From NCBI RefSeq assembly GCF_040362915.1, contig NZ_AP029612.1:930001-994000 (forward strand): a stretch of DNA of 64,000 nt, read 5' to 3'. The position numbers and the translations under genes were made by a program. The notes beneath the pieces are model-generated. The model was given only the letters and a program-made list of their open reading frames with translations, did no database searches and was not told where the DNA came from. The DNA comes from Sediminibacterium sp. KACHI17 (GTDB taxonomy: Bacteria; Bacteroidota; Bacteroidia; Chitinophagales; Chitinophagaceae). Below are positions 9,406 through 17,344 of this stretch, in pieces (within the stretch, counting starts at the first letter, position 1; each line of letters starts with the position of its first letter).

Positions 9406-11037
9406 TCAAAGAGTAACCTCAATAGATTTGCTGCCTGCTGTTGGACAACCGGCTTCAATAACCAACTTACCGGTTCCTTTGATGACCCAACTGAATGATT
9501 CCGACCCATTGGCATCAATACTATTCAGCAAGTGGATTTTTTTACCTCCCACTACTTCTTGTTTTCCTGAAGTTTGAACAGCTACTTTTACTTTCTTAAT
9601 GAAATAACTTCTTTCTCCTAATTTACTATGCGTAGATAATCCACCCTTGTTCACCACATCCAAGCTAACTCTTGTCAATCCGTTTGCAAGTTTTTCTGTT
9701 TTCAAATTCACCACATCAATTTCAGGTTGATGTGAAGCAAGTTTCACCAAAAAGTCTGTATGTTTTTTTACAACAGGTTCCACTATTTTATAAGGTGGAT
9801 TCATCATTGCATAAGGATCCACACCACCTACTTCTACTTTTTGTCCGGGGAAATCAGGGTGCTGGATGGTTTTCCATTCTGTGAATGCATTGGCGATGCC
9901 TTGTTGAGCTGCCCAGCGTAAATAATTAGCGGTTACATCTTCTACAGTGAATGCTTTTTCTTTTTTGGCTGTATCAGGTCTGGTCTTAGGTACCCACCAA
10001 CCCGGTGTGCTAAAGCTGTAACGACCATAATGGAAGTAACCCCAAGAAAGAACATCTCCTCCTGTTGTGTTATTCCTCGGAGCATCTTTGGTTCCAGTAA
10101 CTTTGTTGTACAAGTCACTTACCATACCATTGACTTTCGCATCAGGTTCTAACAAGCCTGCTACGATTCTTTGTGCAGCTGCCTGCGGATTGTATGCAAT
10201 AGGATTTGAAAGATTATTGTTGCTGCCAAAACTTACCACTGCATACACATTGAATGCATCATACAGAAAATCAAGCATGGCTCTGGTTTCTTTTTCTGAT
10301 GCGGGATAATCACCTGCTCCAGGAGCAAAAGTCTTATGATTATAAGTCAGGTTCTTATTAAAAGCAATACCTCCTTCTCCATCTTCATTGAACTGACCAT
10401 CTTTATCATTATCGGTACCTTCTGATACTAATTTGTATTTACCTTTTTCACCTTTGCTAATATCTGCTTTGATCAGTACTCGGGCATCATCAGGATGTAC
10501 TTTATAATCACCCGTTACAGACTCAATGCGTAGGAAAGTGATCTTACCATCACCATCGAGATCTTCCCATCCATCTTCATCGGTCTTACCATCGCGATCA
10601 TCATCGGTAAGCGTAGCATTGCCTGTACGTCCTGTACGCAATTTGGAGAAGTATTGCTCCATCGCATCCGGACTCATATTCGGGAATACATAATAAGTAG
10701 TACGTGCCAATAAATTTTTGATACTGTCTGTTCCGGAAGCTTTCAGCAGTTGTTCTGCAAAGCCAATGGCTAATTCTGTTCCGAGAAGATGATTTCCCTC
10801 GACACCACCGATAACAGCGATCGCCGGTTTATTCTCTATTTTACCCGTGCCAATGGTCAATAGCCAAATGTCTTTCCCACCATTGGTTTTAGCGAGCGAT
10901 CTAAGAGAACTTGTTTGAGGATAGGCTTTCACCAGGGCATTGAGCCTGCCGGCCTGTTCAGTGGCGTTGCTGTAATCCTGGGCAGATATGGTACCTGCTG
11001 CCCAGCACAACATTGCCGTAAGCATAAGTTTTCGCAT
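9406..11037 (-). CDS. Degenerate M14 peptidase homologue (predicted pseudo-peptidase)
   Basis: Exported protein of 543 residues with signal peptide MRKLMLTAMLCWAAGTISAQ. It follows the layout of its neighbour at 7640: N-terminal M14 domain, Asp-rich loops such as DDDRDGKTDEDG, and a C-terminal beta domain. The catalytic residues look lost. The HxxE motif reads Glu80-Gly-Asn-His83, a swap of HGNE to EGNH. The later histidine region reads SFGSNNN instead of SFHNAGG, and the catalytic Glu region has no matching Glu. It probably binds or scaffolds rather than cleaves (inference). Confidence 0.8.
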   Translation of the reverse strand: MRKLMLTAMLCWAAGTISAQDYSNATEQAGRLNALVKAYPQTSSLRSLAKTNGGKDIWLLTIGTGKIENKPAIAVIGGVEGNHLLGTELAIGFAEQLLKASGTDSIKNLLARTTYYVFPNMSPDAMEQYFSKLRTGRTGNATLTDDDRDGKTDEDGWEDLDGDGKITFLRIESVTGDYKVHPDDARVLIKADISKGEKGKYKLVSEGTDNDKDGQFNEDGEGGIAFNKNLTYNHKTFAPGAGDYPASEKETRAMLDFLYDAFNVYAVVSFGSNNNLSNPIAYNPQAAAQRIVAGLLEPDAKVNGMVSDLYNKVTGTKDAPRNNTTGGDVLSWGYFHYGRYSFSTPGWWVPKTRPDTAKKEKAFTVEDVTANYLRWAAQQGIANAFTEWKTIQHPDFPGQKVEVGGVDPYAMMNPPYKIVEPVVKKHTDFLVKLASHQPEIDVVNLKTEKLANGLTRVSLDVVNKGGLSTHSKLGERSYFIKKVKVAVQTSGKQEVVGGKKIHLLNSIDANGSESFSWVIKGTGKLVIEAGCPTAGSKSIEVTL

Positions 11038-11123
11038 GCAATTAAATTTTGGATTCTAAATATAGTGTAAACCCTGATTGATAAAACTCATTTTACTTGA
11101 ATGGACGAAGCTCAACCGAATAG

Positions 11124-11131
11124 TATCTTTG
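11124..11131 (+). promoter_or_regulatory. -7 promoter box giving a near-leaderless rlmK transcript
   Basis: TATCTTTG matches TAnnTTTG exactly and ends only 4 bases before the rlmK ATG at 11136, so transcription would start at or next to the start codon. Confidence 0.65.
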
Positions 11132-11135
11132 CAAT

Positions 11136-12086
11136 ATGTCAGCGAACCCAAAACTGGAGATGTTTCATAATCGTTTATTGAAAGTGTATAAGCACAGACA
11201 TAAGCAGGCAAAGCGCATGAATATCTCCTGCTACCGAGTATATGACCATGATCTTCCAGAATTTCCTTTTGCGATTGAGTTTTATGAAGACAGGATCTAT
11301 CTGGCTGAGTACTTGCGAAGACATGGCATGACCGATGAAGAACATGATGCTTGGTTAGATACCTGTATTGAAGTGATCAGTGAGATCACAGGCATCAAGA
11401 AAGAGCATGTTTTTGTGAGACAACGAAAAAAAATGTCTCACCGAGATGAGCAGTATGAGAAGATCGACAGCAAAAAGGAATTCTTTACCGTTGAAGAGAA
11501 TGGATTGAAGTTTTTGGTGAACCTGACCGACTATCTGGATACCGGCTTATTTCTTGATCACCGTACGACCCGACAAATGGCCAGGGATTTGGCTGCGGGA
11601 AAAAGGGTCTTGAATTTATTTTGTTATACCGGCTCTTTTTCGGTGTATACAGCCGCAGGTGGCGCAGCTACCGTTACTTCTGTTGACTTATCCAAAACCT
11701 ATTTGAATTGGGCTGAAGATCATATGGTCATCAATCGTTTTAAGGATAAGGAGAAATATTTCTTTGTGCATGCAGATGTAAAGCAATATTTGAAAACACT
11801 AAAGCCCGAAAGTTTTGATCTGGTGATCATGGACCCACCCACTTTTAGCAATAGTAAGCGGATGAAGGACTTTCTGGATATTCAAAGAGATCATGTAGAA
11901 CTCATCAATGATGTTTTAGCTGCCATGACCAAAGGAGGAACCCTTTTTTTCAGTACGAATTTTACTAAGTTCATATTGGCCGCCGAAGAGATCAAAGCCA
12001 GTGAGATAAAAGATATTACGAAAGCGACCACTCCTTTCGACTTTGAAGGCAAGCTCAAGCGTTGGTGTTACAGAATCACTAAATAA
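11136..12086 (+). CDS. rlmK: Stand-alone RlmK-type 23S rRNA methyltransferase
   Basis: Class I SAM-dependent methyltransferase of 316 residues. It aligns along its length with the C-terminal half of E. coli RlmKL: ISCYRVYDHDLPEFPFAI, VNLTDYLDTGLFLDHR, LNLFCYTGSFSVYTA (SAM motif I) and MDPPTFSNSKRM (catalytic motif). That half makes m7G2069 in 23S rRNA. The RlmL half (m2G2445) is absent here, so this is the separated RlmK form. The SAM-binding and DPP motifs are intact. It has its own promoter with almost no leader. Confidence 0.85.
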   Translation: MSANPKLEMFHNRLLKVYKHRHKQAKRMNISCYRVYDHDLPEFPFAIEFYEDRIYLAEYLRRHGMTDEEHDAWLDTCIEVISEITGIKKEHVFVRQRKKMSHRDEQYEKIDSKKEFFTVEENGLKFLVNLTDYLDTGLFLDHRTTRQMARDLAAGKRVLNLFCYTGSFSVYTAAGGAATVTSVDLSKTYLNWAEDHMVINRFKDKEKYFFVHADVKQYLKTLKPESFDLVIMDPPTFSNSKRMKDFLDIQRDHVELINDVLAAMTKGGTLFFSTNFTKFILAAEEIKASEIKDITKATTPFDFEGKLKRWCYRITK

Positions 12087-12173
12087 CGAACAAACACGTT
12101 GCTATCTCAAGTATCTCTATCGGTATTTATACCTGTTTTTTAAGGTGCTTCCGGAAGTGATATCGAAAGAAAA

Positions 12174-12181
12174 TAGTTTTG
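12174..12181 (+). promoter_or_regulatory. -7 promoter box for small gene
   Basis: TAGTTTTG matches TAnnTTTG and ends 14 bases before the ATG at 12196. It supports an independent transcript for the small gene. Confidence 0.5.
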
Positions 12182-12195
12182 AGAAAACATGCAAC

Positions 12196-12429
12196 ATGTA
12201 TACATACAGACCCTCCTCTTCATACAAGCCATATCATGAGGCGAGAGTGTTTTCTACCAGTGAATTATTATTTATGGAGATCAAAGCATTGATCTTGTTT
12301 GGTGAAACTGCCAAAGACTGGTGGAAGCGTTTAAGTCCAAATGAGAAGTATCAAATCCTCCATGCCAAAGACCACCTCACTGATGTCATCAAAATACATG
12401 GCAATAGCACAAAGATTCAGCAGGTATAA
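12196..12429 (+). CDS. Small hypothetical protein, 77 residues
   Basis: I do not recognise this protein. It starts MYTYRPSSSYKPYHEARVF and is basic, with a predicted helical middle (TSELLFMEIKALILFG) and no signal peptide or cysteines. The frame is open back into rlmK (12043), but the promoter box at 12174 and the ATG at 12196 favour the short form. It is convergent with dnaK, with a terminator hairpin between them. Confidence 0.5.
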   Translation: MYTYRPSSSYKPYHEARVFSTSELLFMEIKALILFGETAKDWWKRLSPNEKYQILHAKDHLTDVIKIHGNSTKIQQV

Positions 12430-12430
12430 A

Positions 12431-12463
12431 AAAGCCCCGTTCCGAATCATCGGAACAGGGCTT
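12431..12463 (-). terminator. Rho-independent terminator for dnaK
   Basis: Fourteen-base arms with one mismatch (AAGCCCCGTTCCGA and TCGGAACAGGGCTT) around a 4-base loop. On the minus strand the stem is followed by a run of T, so it ends dnaK transcripts. The plus-strand side lacks a T-run. Confidence 0.85.
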
Positions 12464-12482
12464 GTATCGTTTTCAGTTCAGC

Positions 12483-14396
12483 TTATTTCACTTCTTCAAA
12501 CTGTGCGTCTTCTACGGTATCATTTTTAGCATTACCGTTTGACTGATCTGCAGCACCTTGAGCAGCGTCTGCTCCGGGCTGTGCTCCGGCAGCTTGTTGT
12601 GCCTTGTAAATTTCTTCACTGGCAGCTGTCCAAGCAGTATTCATCTCAGCCATAGCAGCATCAATCGCAGGAATATCCTGGTTCTTATGCGCTTCTTTCA
12701 GTTTGGTGAGTGCTGCTTCGATCGGAGCTTTTTTATCTGCAGGGATCTTATCACCAAACTCTTTGAATTGCTTCTCGGTTTGGAAGATCAGACTATCTGC
12801 CTGATTCAGCTTCTCTACTTTTTCACGAGCTTCTTTATCTGCAGCTTCATTGGCTTTTGCTTCTGCTTTCATCTTTTCGATCTCTTCTTTGCTCAAGCCA
12901 CTACCCGCTTCGATACGGATCTTCTGCTCTTTACCTGTTCCTTTATCTTTCGCACTTACATGCAGGATACCATTCGCATCAATATCAAATGTTACTTCGA
13001 TCTGAGGAACACCTCTTGGCGCAGGTGGAATACCATCCAGATTAAAGATACCTAAACTCTTATTCTGATTTGCCATCGGACGCTCACCCTGCAGTACATG
13101 GATCTGTACACCCGGTTGATTATCGCTGGCTGTTGAGAACACTTCTGTTTTCTTGGTAGGAATGGTTGTATTTGAAGGGATCATGGTTGTCATAACACCA
13201 CCCATGGTTTCAATACCCAATCCTAATGGAGTTACATCCAACAACAACACATCTTTTACTTCACCGGTCAATACCGCACCTTGAATTGCAGCACCTACAG
13301 CTACTACCTCATCCGGATTCACGCCACGGTTAGGTTTCTTTCCAAAGAATTTCTCTACGATTTCCTGAACTTTAGGAATACGTGTAGAACCACCTACGAG
13401 GATCACTTCATCAATTTGAGAAGTAGAATAACCGGCATCTTTTAAAGCTGCTTCACAAGGCTTCAAGCAACGTGCAAAAAGATTATCAGCCAAAGCTTCA
13501 AACTTAGCACGGGTAAGTTTCAATACCAGGTGTTTAGGAACACCATCCACCGCTGTGATATAAGGAAGATTGATCTCTGTTTCTGCAGAAGAACTCAATT
13601 CGATTTTTGCTTTTTCAGCAGCTTCTTTCAAACGCTGTAATGCCATCGGATCTTTACGCAGATCGATTGCTTCTTGTGTTTTGAATTCATCCGCTAACCA
13701 GTCCATGATCACTTTATCAAAGTCATCACCACCAAGGTGTGTATCACCGTTGGTAGATTTTACTTCAAAAACGCCATCACCCAATTCAAGAATAGAAATA
13801 TCAAAAGTACCACCACCCAAGTCAAACACTGCGATCTTCTGATCCGCATTTTTCTTATCCAATCCATAAGCCAGTGCCGCAGCAGTAGGCTCATTCACAA
13901 TTCGGCGCACATTCAATCCGGCGATCTCACCGGCTTCTTTGGTAGCCTGACGCTGTGCATCATTGAAATATGCAGGTACAGTGATCACTGCATCTGTCAC
14001 TTCCTGTCCAAGATAATCTTCAGCGGTTTTCTTCATTTTCTGAAGCACCATCGCTGAGATTTCCTGAGGGGTATATAAACGATCATCGATCGCAACACGA
14101 ACGGTATTATTGTCACCTTTCGCTACTTTATAACTCCAATGACTGATCTCTTCGGTCACTTCGTCGTGACGACGACCCATAAAACGCTTCACACTGGTAA
14201 TGGTGTTCTGCGGATTGGTAATGGCCTGACGTTTGGCAGGATCCCCTACTTTACGCTCTCCGTTTTTCAGGAAAGCCACTACGGAAGGAGTTGTTCTACG
14301 ACCTTCATCGTTTGCAATCACTACCGGCTCGTTACCTTCCATAACGGCCACACAACTATTCGTTGTTCCAAGGTCAATGCCTATTATTTTGCCCAT
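12483..14396 (-). CDS. dnaK: Chaperone DnaK (Hsp70)
   Basis: ATP-dependent Hsp70 chaperone of 637 residues. The nucleotide-binding domain (about 1-380) has [34 protein letters not shown] and [13 protein letters not shown]. The peptide-binding domain holds [17 protein letters not shown], and a helical lid ends in a Gly/Ala/Gln-rich tail and a charged EDAQFEEVK end. Start taken at [10 protein letters not shown]; 15 upstream in-frame residues are not conserved. DnaJ/GrpE partners are not adjacent, though a J-domain gene lies at 45789. A -24/-12-like promoter lies upstream. Confidence 0.98.
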   Translation of the reverse strand: MGKIIGIDLGTTNSCVAVMEGNEPVVIANDEGRRTTPSVVAFLKNGERKVGDPAKRQAITNPQNTITSVKRFMGRRHDEVTEEISHWSYKVAKGDNNTVRVAIDDRLYTPQEISAMVLQKMKKTAEDYLGQEVTDAVITVPAYFNDAQRQATKEAGEIAGLNVRRIVNEPTAAALAYGLDKKNADQKIAVFDLGGGTFDISILELGDGVFEVKSTNGDTHLGGDDFDKVIMDWLADEFKTQEAIDLRKDPMALQRLKEAAEKAKIELSSSAETEINLPYITAVDGVPKHLVLKLTRAKFEALADNLFARCLKPCEAALKDAGYSTSQIDEVILVGGSTRIPKVQEIVEKFFGKKPNRGVNPDEVVAVGAAIQGAVLTGEVKDVLLLDVTPLGLGIETMGGVMTTMIPSNTTIPTKKTEVFSTASDNQPGVQIHVLQGERPMANQNKSLGIFNLDGIPPAPRGVPQIEVTFDIDANGILHVSAKDKGTGKEQKIRIEAGSGLSKEEIEKMKAEAKANEAADKEAREKVEKLNQADSLIFQTEKQFKEFGDKIPADKKAPIEAALTKLKEAHKNQDIPAIDAAMAEMNTAWTAASEEIYKAQQAAGAQPGADAAQGAADQSNGNAKNDTVEDAQFEEVK

Positions 14397-14432
14397 AACT
14401 ATTGATTTCAGGTGAATAATCGGCTTTCTATT

Positions 14433-14448
14433 GTCAATCATTATGCCA
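14433..14448 (-). promoter_or_regulatory. Possible sigma-54-like promoter of dnaK
   Basis: On the minus strand TGGCA, six bases, then TTGAC: the spacing of a -24/-12 promoter, with A in place of the usual C at -12. It would start transcription about 25 bases before the dnaK ATG. The inverted pair TGTCAGAA (14470-14477) and TTCTGACA (14529-14536) lies upstream and could be an activator site. Speculative. Confidence 0.35.
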
Positions 14449-14596
14449 CGACAGGAATAAGTGAAAAAATGTCAGAATATGGCATTCCCCCCTGTTGTCA
14501 TTACCGAAATCCCTACAAATCAATGCGTTTCTGACAGTAACATATGTAAAAATGAGCGTCAGGCATCTCAAATGAGAGAAAACCTTAGTTTTAAGT

Positions 14597-16810
14597 ATGC
14601 GAATCAAATGGACGGCTTTTTTATCCTTGGTGATATCCTTTTTTTCAGTCTCGGCTCAGGATCTCCCTTTGATCACACCGAAAAAAGGGCTCTTGATCAA
14701 TAGCTCAGCTCGAATAAGCCCCGGATTGTACCAATTGAGTACCTCAGAAGATCAGGCGCTGATCGAAATTACCGGGAATGACATTCAACTAGACTTTACA
14801 GGTGTTGTGCTAAAAGGAAATACAGACGAGCAGCGACCGGATGAATTTACAGGAATCGCCATCAAGATCATGCCGGGCTCCAGGAATATACAGATCCGAA
14901 ACGCTCGTATCAATGGATATAAAATCGCCATATTGGCCGATAGTGTTACAGGTCTTTCCATTCAGCAATGCGATCTGAGCTTTAATTACAGACAACAGTT
15001 AAAAAGCAATCTTGACAGAGAAGATATCAGTGACTGGATGAGTTATCACAAAAATGATCATAATGAATGGATCCGTTATGGCGCAGGTATTTACTTACGC
15101 AAATGCAATAATGCAAAGATCATTGGCAATACGGTCACGAACGGACAATGCGGATTCATGATGACGTTATCGGATAGTGTAACAGTTGCTGACAACAATT
15201 TCTCGTTCAATTCAGGGGTTGGTATTGGTTTATACAGAAGTAGTCATAATCTGATCTATCATAACCGGGTAGATTGGAATGTGAGGGGGTATAGCCATGG
15301 TAAATACAAAAGAGGGCAAGACAGTGCCGGCTTTTTGGTTTTTGAACAATGTAACCACAACATATTCGCCTTTAACAGCGCTACACATAGTGGCGATGGT
15401 TTTTTTCTTTGGGCCGGACAGCATACTATGGACACGGGTGAAGGCGGCTGCAATGACAATTTTGTATACGGCAATGATTTTTCTTATGCGCCCACAAACG
15501 GTGTGGAAGTTACTTTCAGTCGCAACTTGATCATGAAAAATGTGATACGTGATTGCGACCATGGTATTTGGGGTGGCTATAGCTACGAAAGTGATTTTAC
15601 AGATAATGATTTTGCCTTCAATAGAATCGGCATTGCAATTGAGCATGGCCAAAACAACAACATTGCACTCAACCGTTTTTTATATGACAAAACGGCCATC
15701 AAACTATGGTCGAGGGAAAAACAGCCATCCGACTGGAAATATGCACAGGTAAGAGATACAAGAAGTATGAACTATTGGATCGCAGTGAATCAGTTTACGG
15801 CAACTGAGACCGTATATGATATTATGGGAACCGATACCGTAGCATTCAGTGGTAATTTGAAAATGGCACATACCAACGGTCTGAAGCTGGGCGACAGAAC
15901 CCATGATATTGATACTTCCAGAGAGGATGATCCACTTGATATGGATTATGTTCCGGATGAAAGACTCAAAAAAGTTCCTGCAACCAAAAGACCGGAGAGT
16001 GAGTTCCCCAAAGGAAAAGACAATATCCGTATCACACAATGGGGGCCTTATAATTTTGAATATCCTTTATTATGGCTGAAGAAAATTGATAGTGCAGGAC
16101 GCTATCATTTTGAAGTACTGGCTCCATCAGGCAACTGGAAAGTGAATGGATCATTAGGATTTGAGATCACAGATAAAGGTGTGGACAGTTTCCCATCATA
16201 TCTGATTGCAAAACCAAGCGCTGACGCTGCTTTCAAAGAGATCAGACTTGAATACATGGGAGATGTATTTATTGATCAGTTTGGGAAAGCAGGTGGTAAT
16301 GGCAGTTCATTTGGATACGAGCTATACCAGCCCAAACAAAATTGGGATATACAATGGTTTTCATGGAATGAAGCGACCGATCCGTTAACAAAAGAAGATG
16401 CATTTATGCAACTGCTTAGCTCCACTCCCATTCATCAAAGTACTTATGATCAATTAGACTTTACCTGGTGGGGAACCATCGGAAAAAATTTACCTGCAGA
16501 TTCATTTGCAACCGTAGCAACTACCCATATTGAAACAGAAGCAGGTTTTTATGATATCGGTATCACAGCTGATGATTATGTAAAAGTGTATGTAGATGGA
16601 AAACTATTCATCGATGCATGGGACCCCAAATACACAACATTGGATGAACTGACCCATCAAAGAAAATTATTGGAATTGAGCAAGGGGATACACGAATTCA
16701 AAGTGATACATGCAGAAAGAACAGGCATTGCTACATTGATGTTTTATATCCACCCTATAAAAAAACAAGAAAATAAAATCATGTTTCAGCAAAAGATCAC
16801 TAGCTACTAG
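14597..16810 (+). CDS. Exported right-handed beta-helix protein with C-terminal PA14-like domain
   Basis: Secreted or surface protein of 737 residues with signal peptide MRIKWTAFLSLVISFFSVSA. Residues about 50-400 hold repeated NNxF/NxxxxN steps (for example GNTVTNGQCGFMM, NRVDWNVRG) typical of pectate-lyase-like parallel beta-helix domains that bind or cut polysaccharides. Residues about 630-725 (GFYDIGITADDYVKVYVDGK) look like a PA14-type carbohydrate-binding domain. Substrate unknown. Its end overlaps the convergent gtrA-like gene by 11 bases. Confidence 0.8.
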   Translation: MRIKWTAFLSLVISFFSVSAQDLPLITPKKGLLINSSARISPGLYQLSTSEDQALIEITGNDIQLDFTGVVLKGNTDEQRPDEFTGIAIKIMPGSRNIQIRNARINGYKIAILADSVTGLSIQQCDLSFNYRQQLKSNLDREDISDWMSYHKNDHNEWIRYGAGIYLRKCNNAKIIGNTVTNGQCGFMMTLSDSVTVADNNFSFNSGVGIGLYRSSHNLIYHNRVDWNVRGYSHGKYKRGQDSAGFLVFEQCNHNIFAFNSATHSGDGFFLWAGQHTMDTGEGGCNDNFVYGNDFSYAPTNGVEVTFSRNLIMKNVIRDCDHGIWGGYSYESDFTDNDFAFNRIGIAIEHGQNNNIALNRFLYDKTAIKLWSREKQPSDWKYAQVRDTRSMNYWIAVNQFTATETVYDIMGTDTVAFSGNLKMAHTNGLKLGDRTHDIDTSREDDPLDMDYVPDERLKKVPATKRPESEFPKGKDNIRITQWGPYNFEYPLLWLKKIDSAGRYHFEVLAPSGNWKVNGSLGFEITDKGVDSFPSYLIAKPSADAAFKEIRLEYMGDVFIDQFGKAGGNGSSFGYELYQPKQNWDIQWFSWNEATDPLTKEDAFMQLLSSTPIHQSTYDQLDFTWWGTIGKNLPADSFATVATTHIETEAGFYDIGITADDYVKVYVDGKLFIDAWDPKYTTLDELTHQRKLLELSKGIHEFKVIHAERTGIATLMFYIHPIKKQENKIMFQQKITSY

Positions 16811-17294
16811 CTTTGAACGTAAAGTTCTTTTGAGAGAAATAGCTAAAAGCCACCACAAAAAAAGTAGTGATGATCTTGGAAATCGTGGGATACCATCCGA
16901 AGACTTCTACAAACAGTTTCAAAAAAACATAGTTCAGTAGTAGACATCCAAGTACTACCAGGAAATATTTACTGATCTGCTTTCTTTTAGCAACTGATGT
17001 TTCCTGAAATACCACATAACGGCTCAGGTAAAATCCTACCGGAAATGTGATCATAAAAGCTGCCAAAAAAGCGGCGATATGCGCACTTACTGATATAAAA
17101 GACAGATGAATGATCTGTTTATCAAATACATAATTGTATGCCAGAAAGAAAAGTGTGATATCCAAAGAGGTATTGAACCCGCCACAGGCTGCATAACGAT
17201 AGGTCTGCAATGGCATGAACCTTCGAAAAAGCGGATAGAAAAAATCAACCACGGAAAGGATCAGCGTCCGGATATGTTCGTGCAAGTTTCGCAT
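16800..17294 (-). CDS. GtrA family membrane protein
   Basis: Inner-membrane protein of 164 residues with four hydrophobic segments, starting near YAACGGFNTSLDITLFFLAY, the usual GtrA opening. A charged cytoplasmic end and the C-terminal FSYFSQKNFTFK are also typical. GtrA proteins often help move lipid-linked sugars across the membrane (family knowledge). No glycosyltransferase partner is adjacent here. Confidence 0.85.
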   Translation of the reverse strand: MRNLHEHIRTLILSVVDFFYPLFRRFMPLQTYRYAACGGFNTSLDITLFFLAYNYVFDKQIIHLSFISVSAHIAAFLAAFMITFPVGFYLSRYVVFQETSVAKRKQISKYFLVVLGCLLLNYVFLKLFVEVFGWYPTISKIITTFFVVAFSYFSQKNFTFKASS

Positions 17295-17322
17295 GAAGCC
17301 GCTAAGGTAGGCCTTAATTAAT

Positions 17323-17330
17323 TACTTTTG
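17323..17330 (+). promoter_or_regulatory. -7 promoter box for argS
   Basis: TACTTTTG matches TAnnTTTG and lies 14 bases before the argS start at 17345. Confidence 0.6.
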
Positions 17331-17344
17331 CGCCCGAAACCATT

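Noticed and set aside
7640-11037. The two M14 genes as one frameshifted gene
   Set aside because: Each has its own signal peptide and complete domain set.
12043-12195. Upstream extension of the 77-residue gene into rlmK
   Set aside because: The promoter box at 12174 and the ATG at 12196 fit better; the extension is shadow of rlmK.
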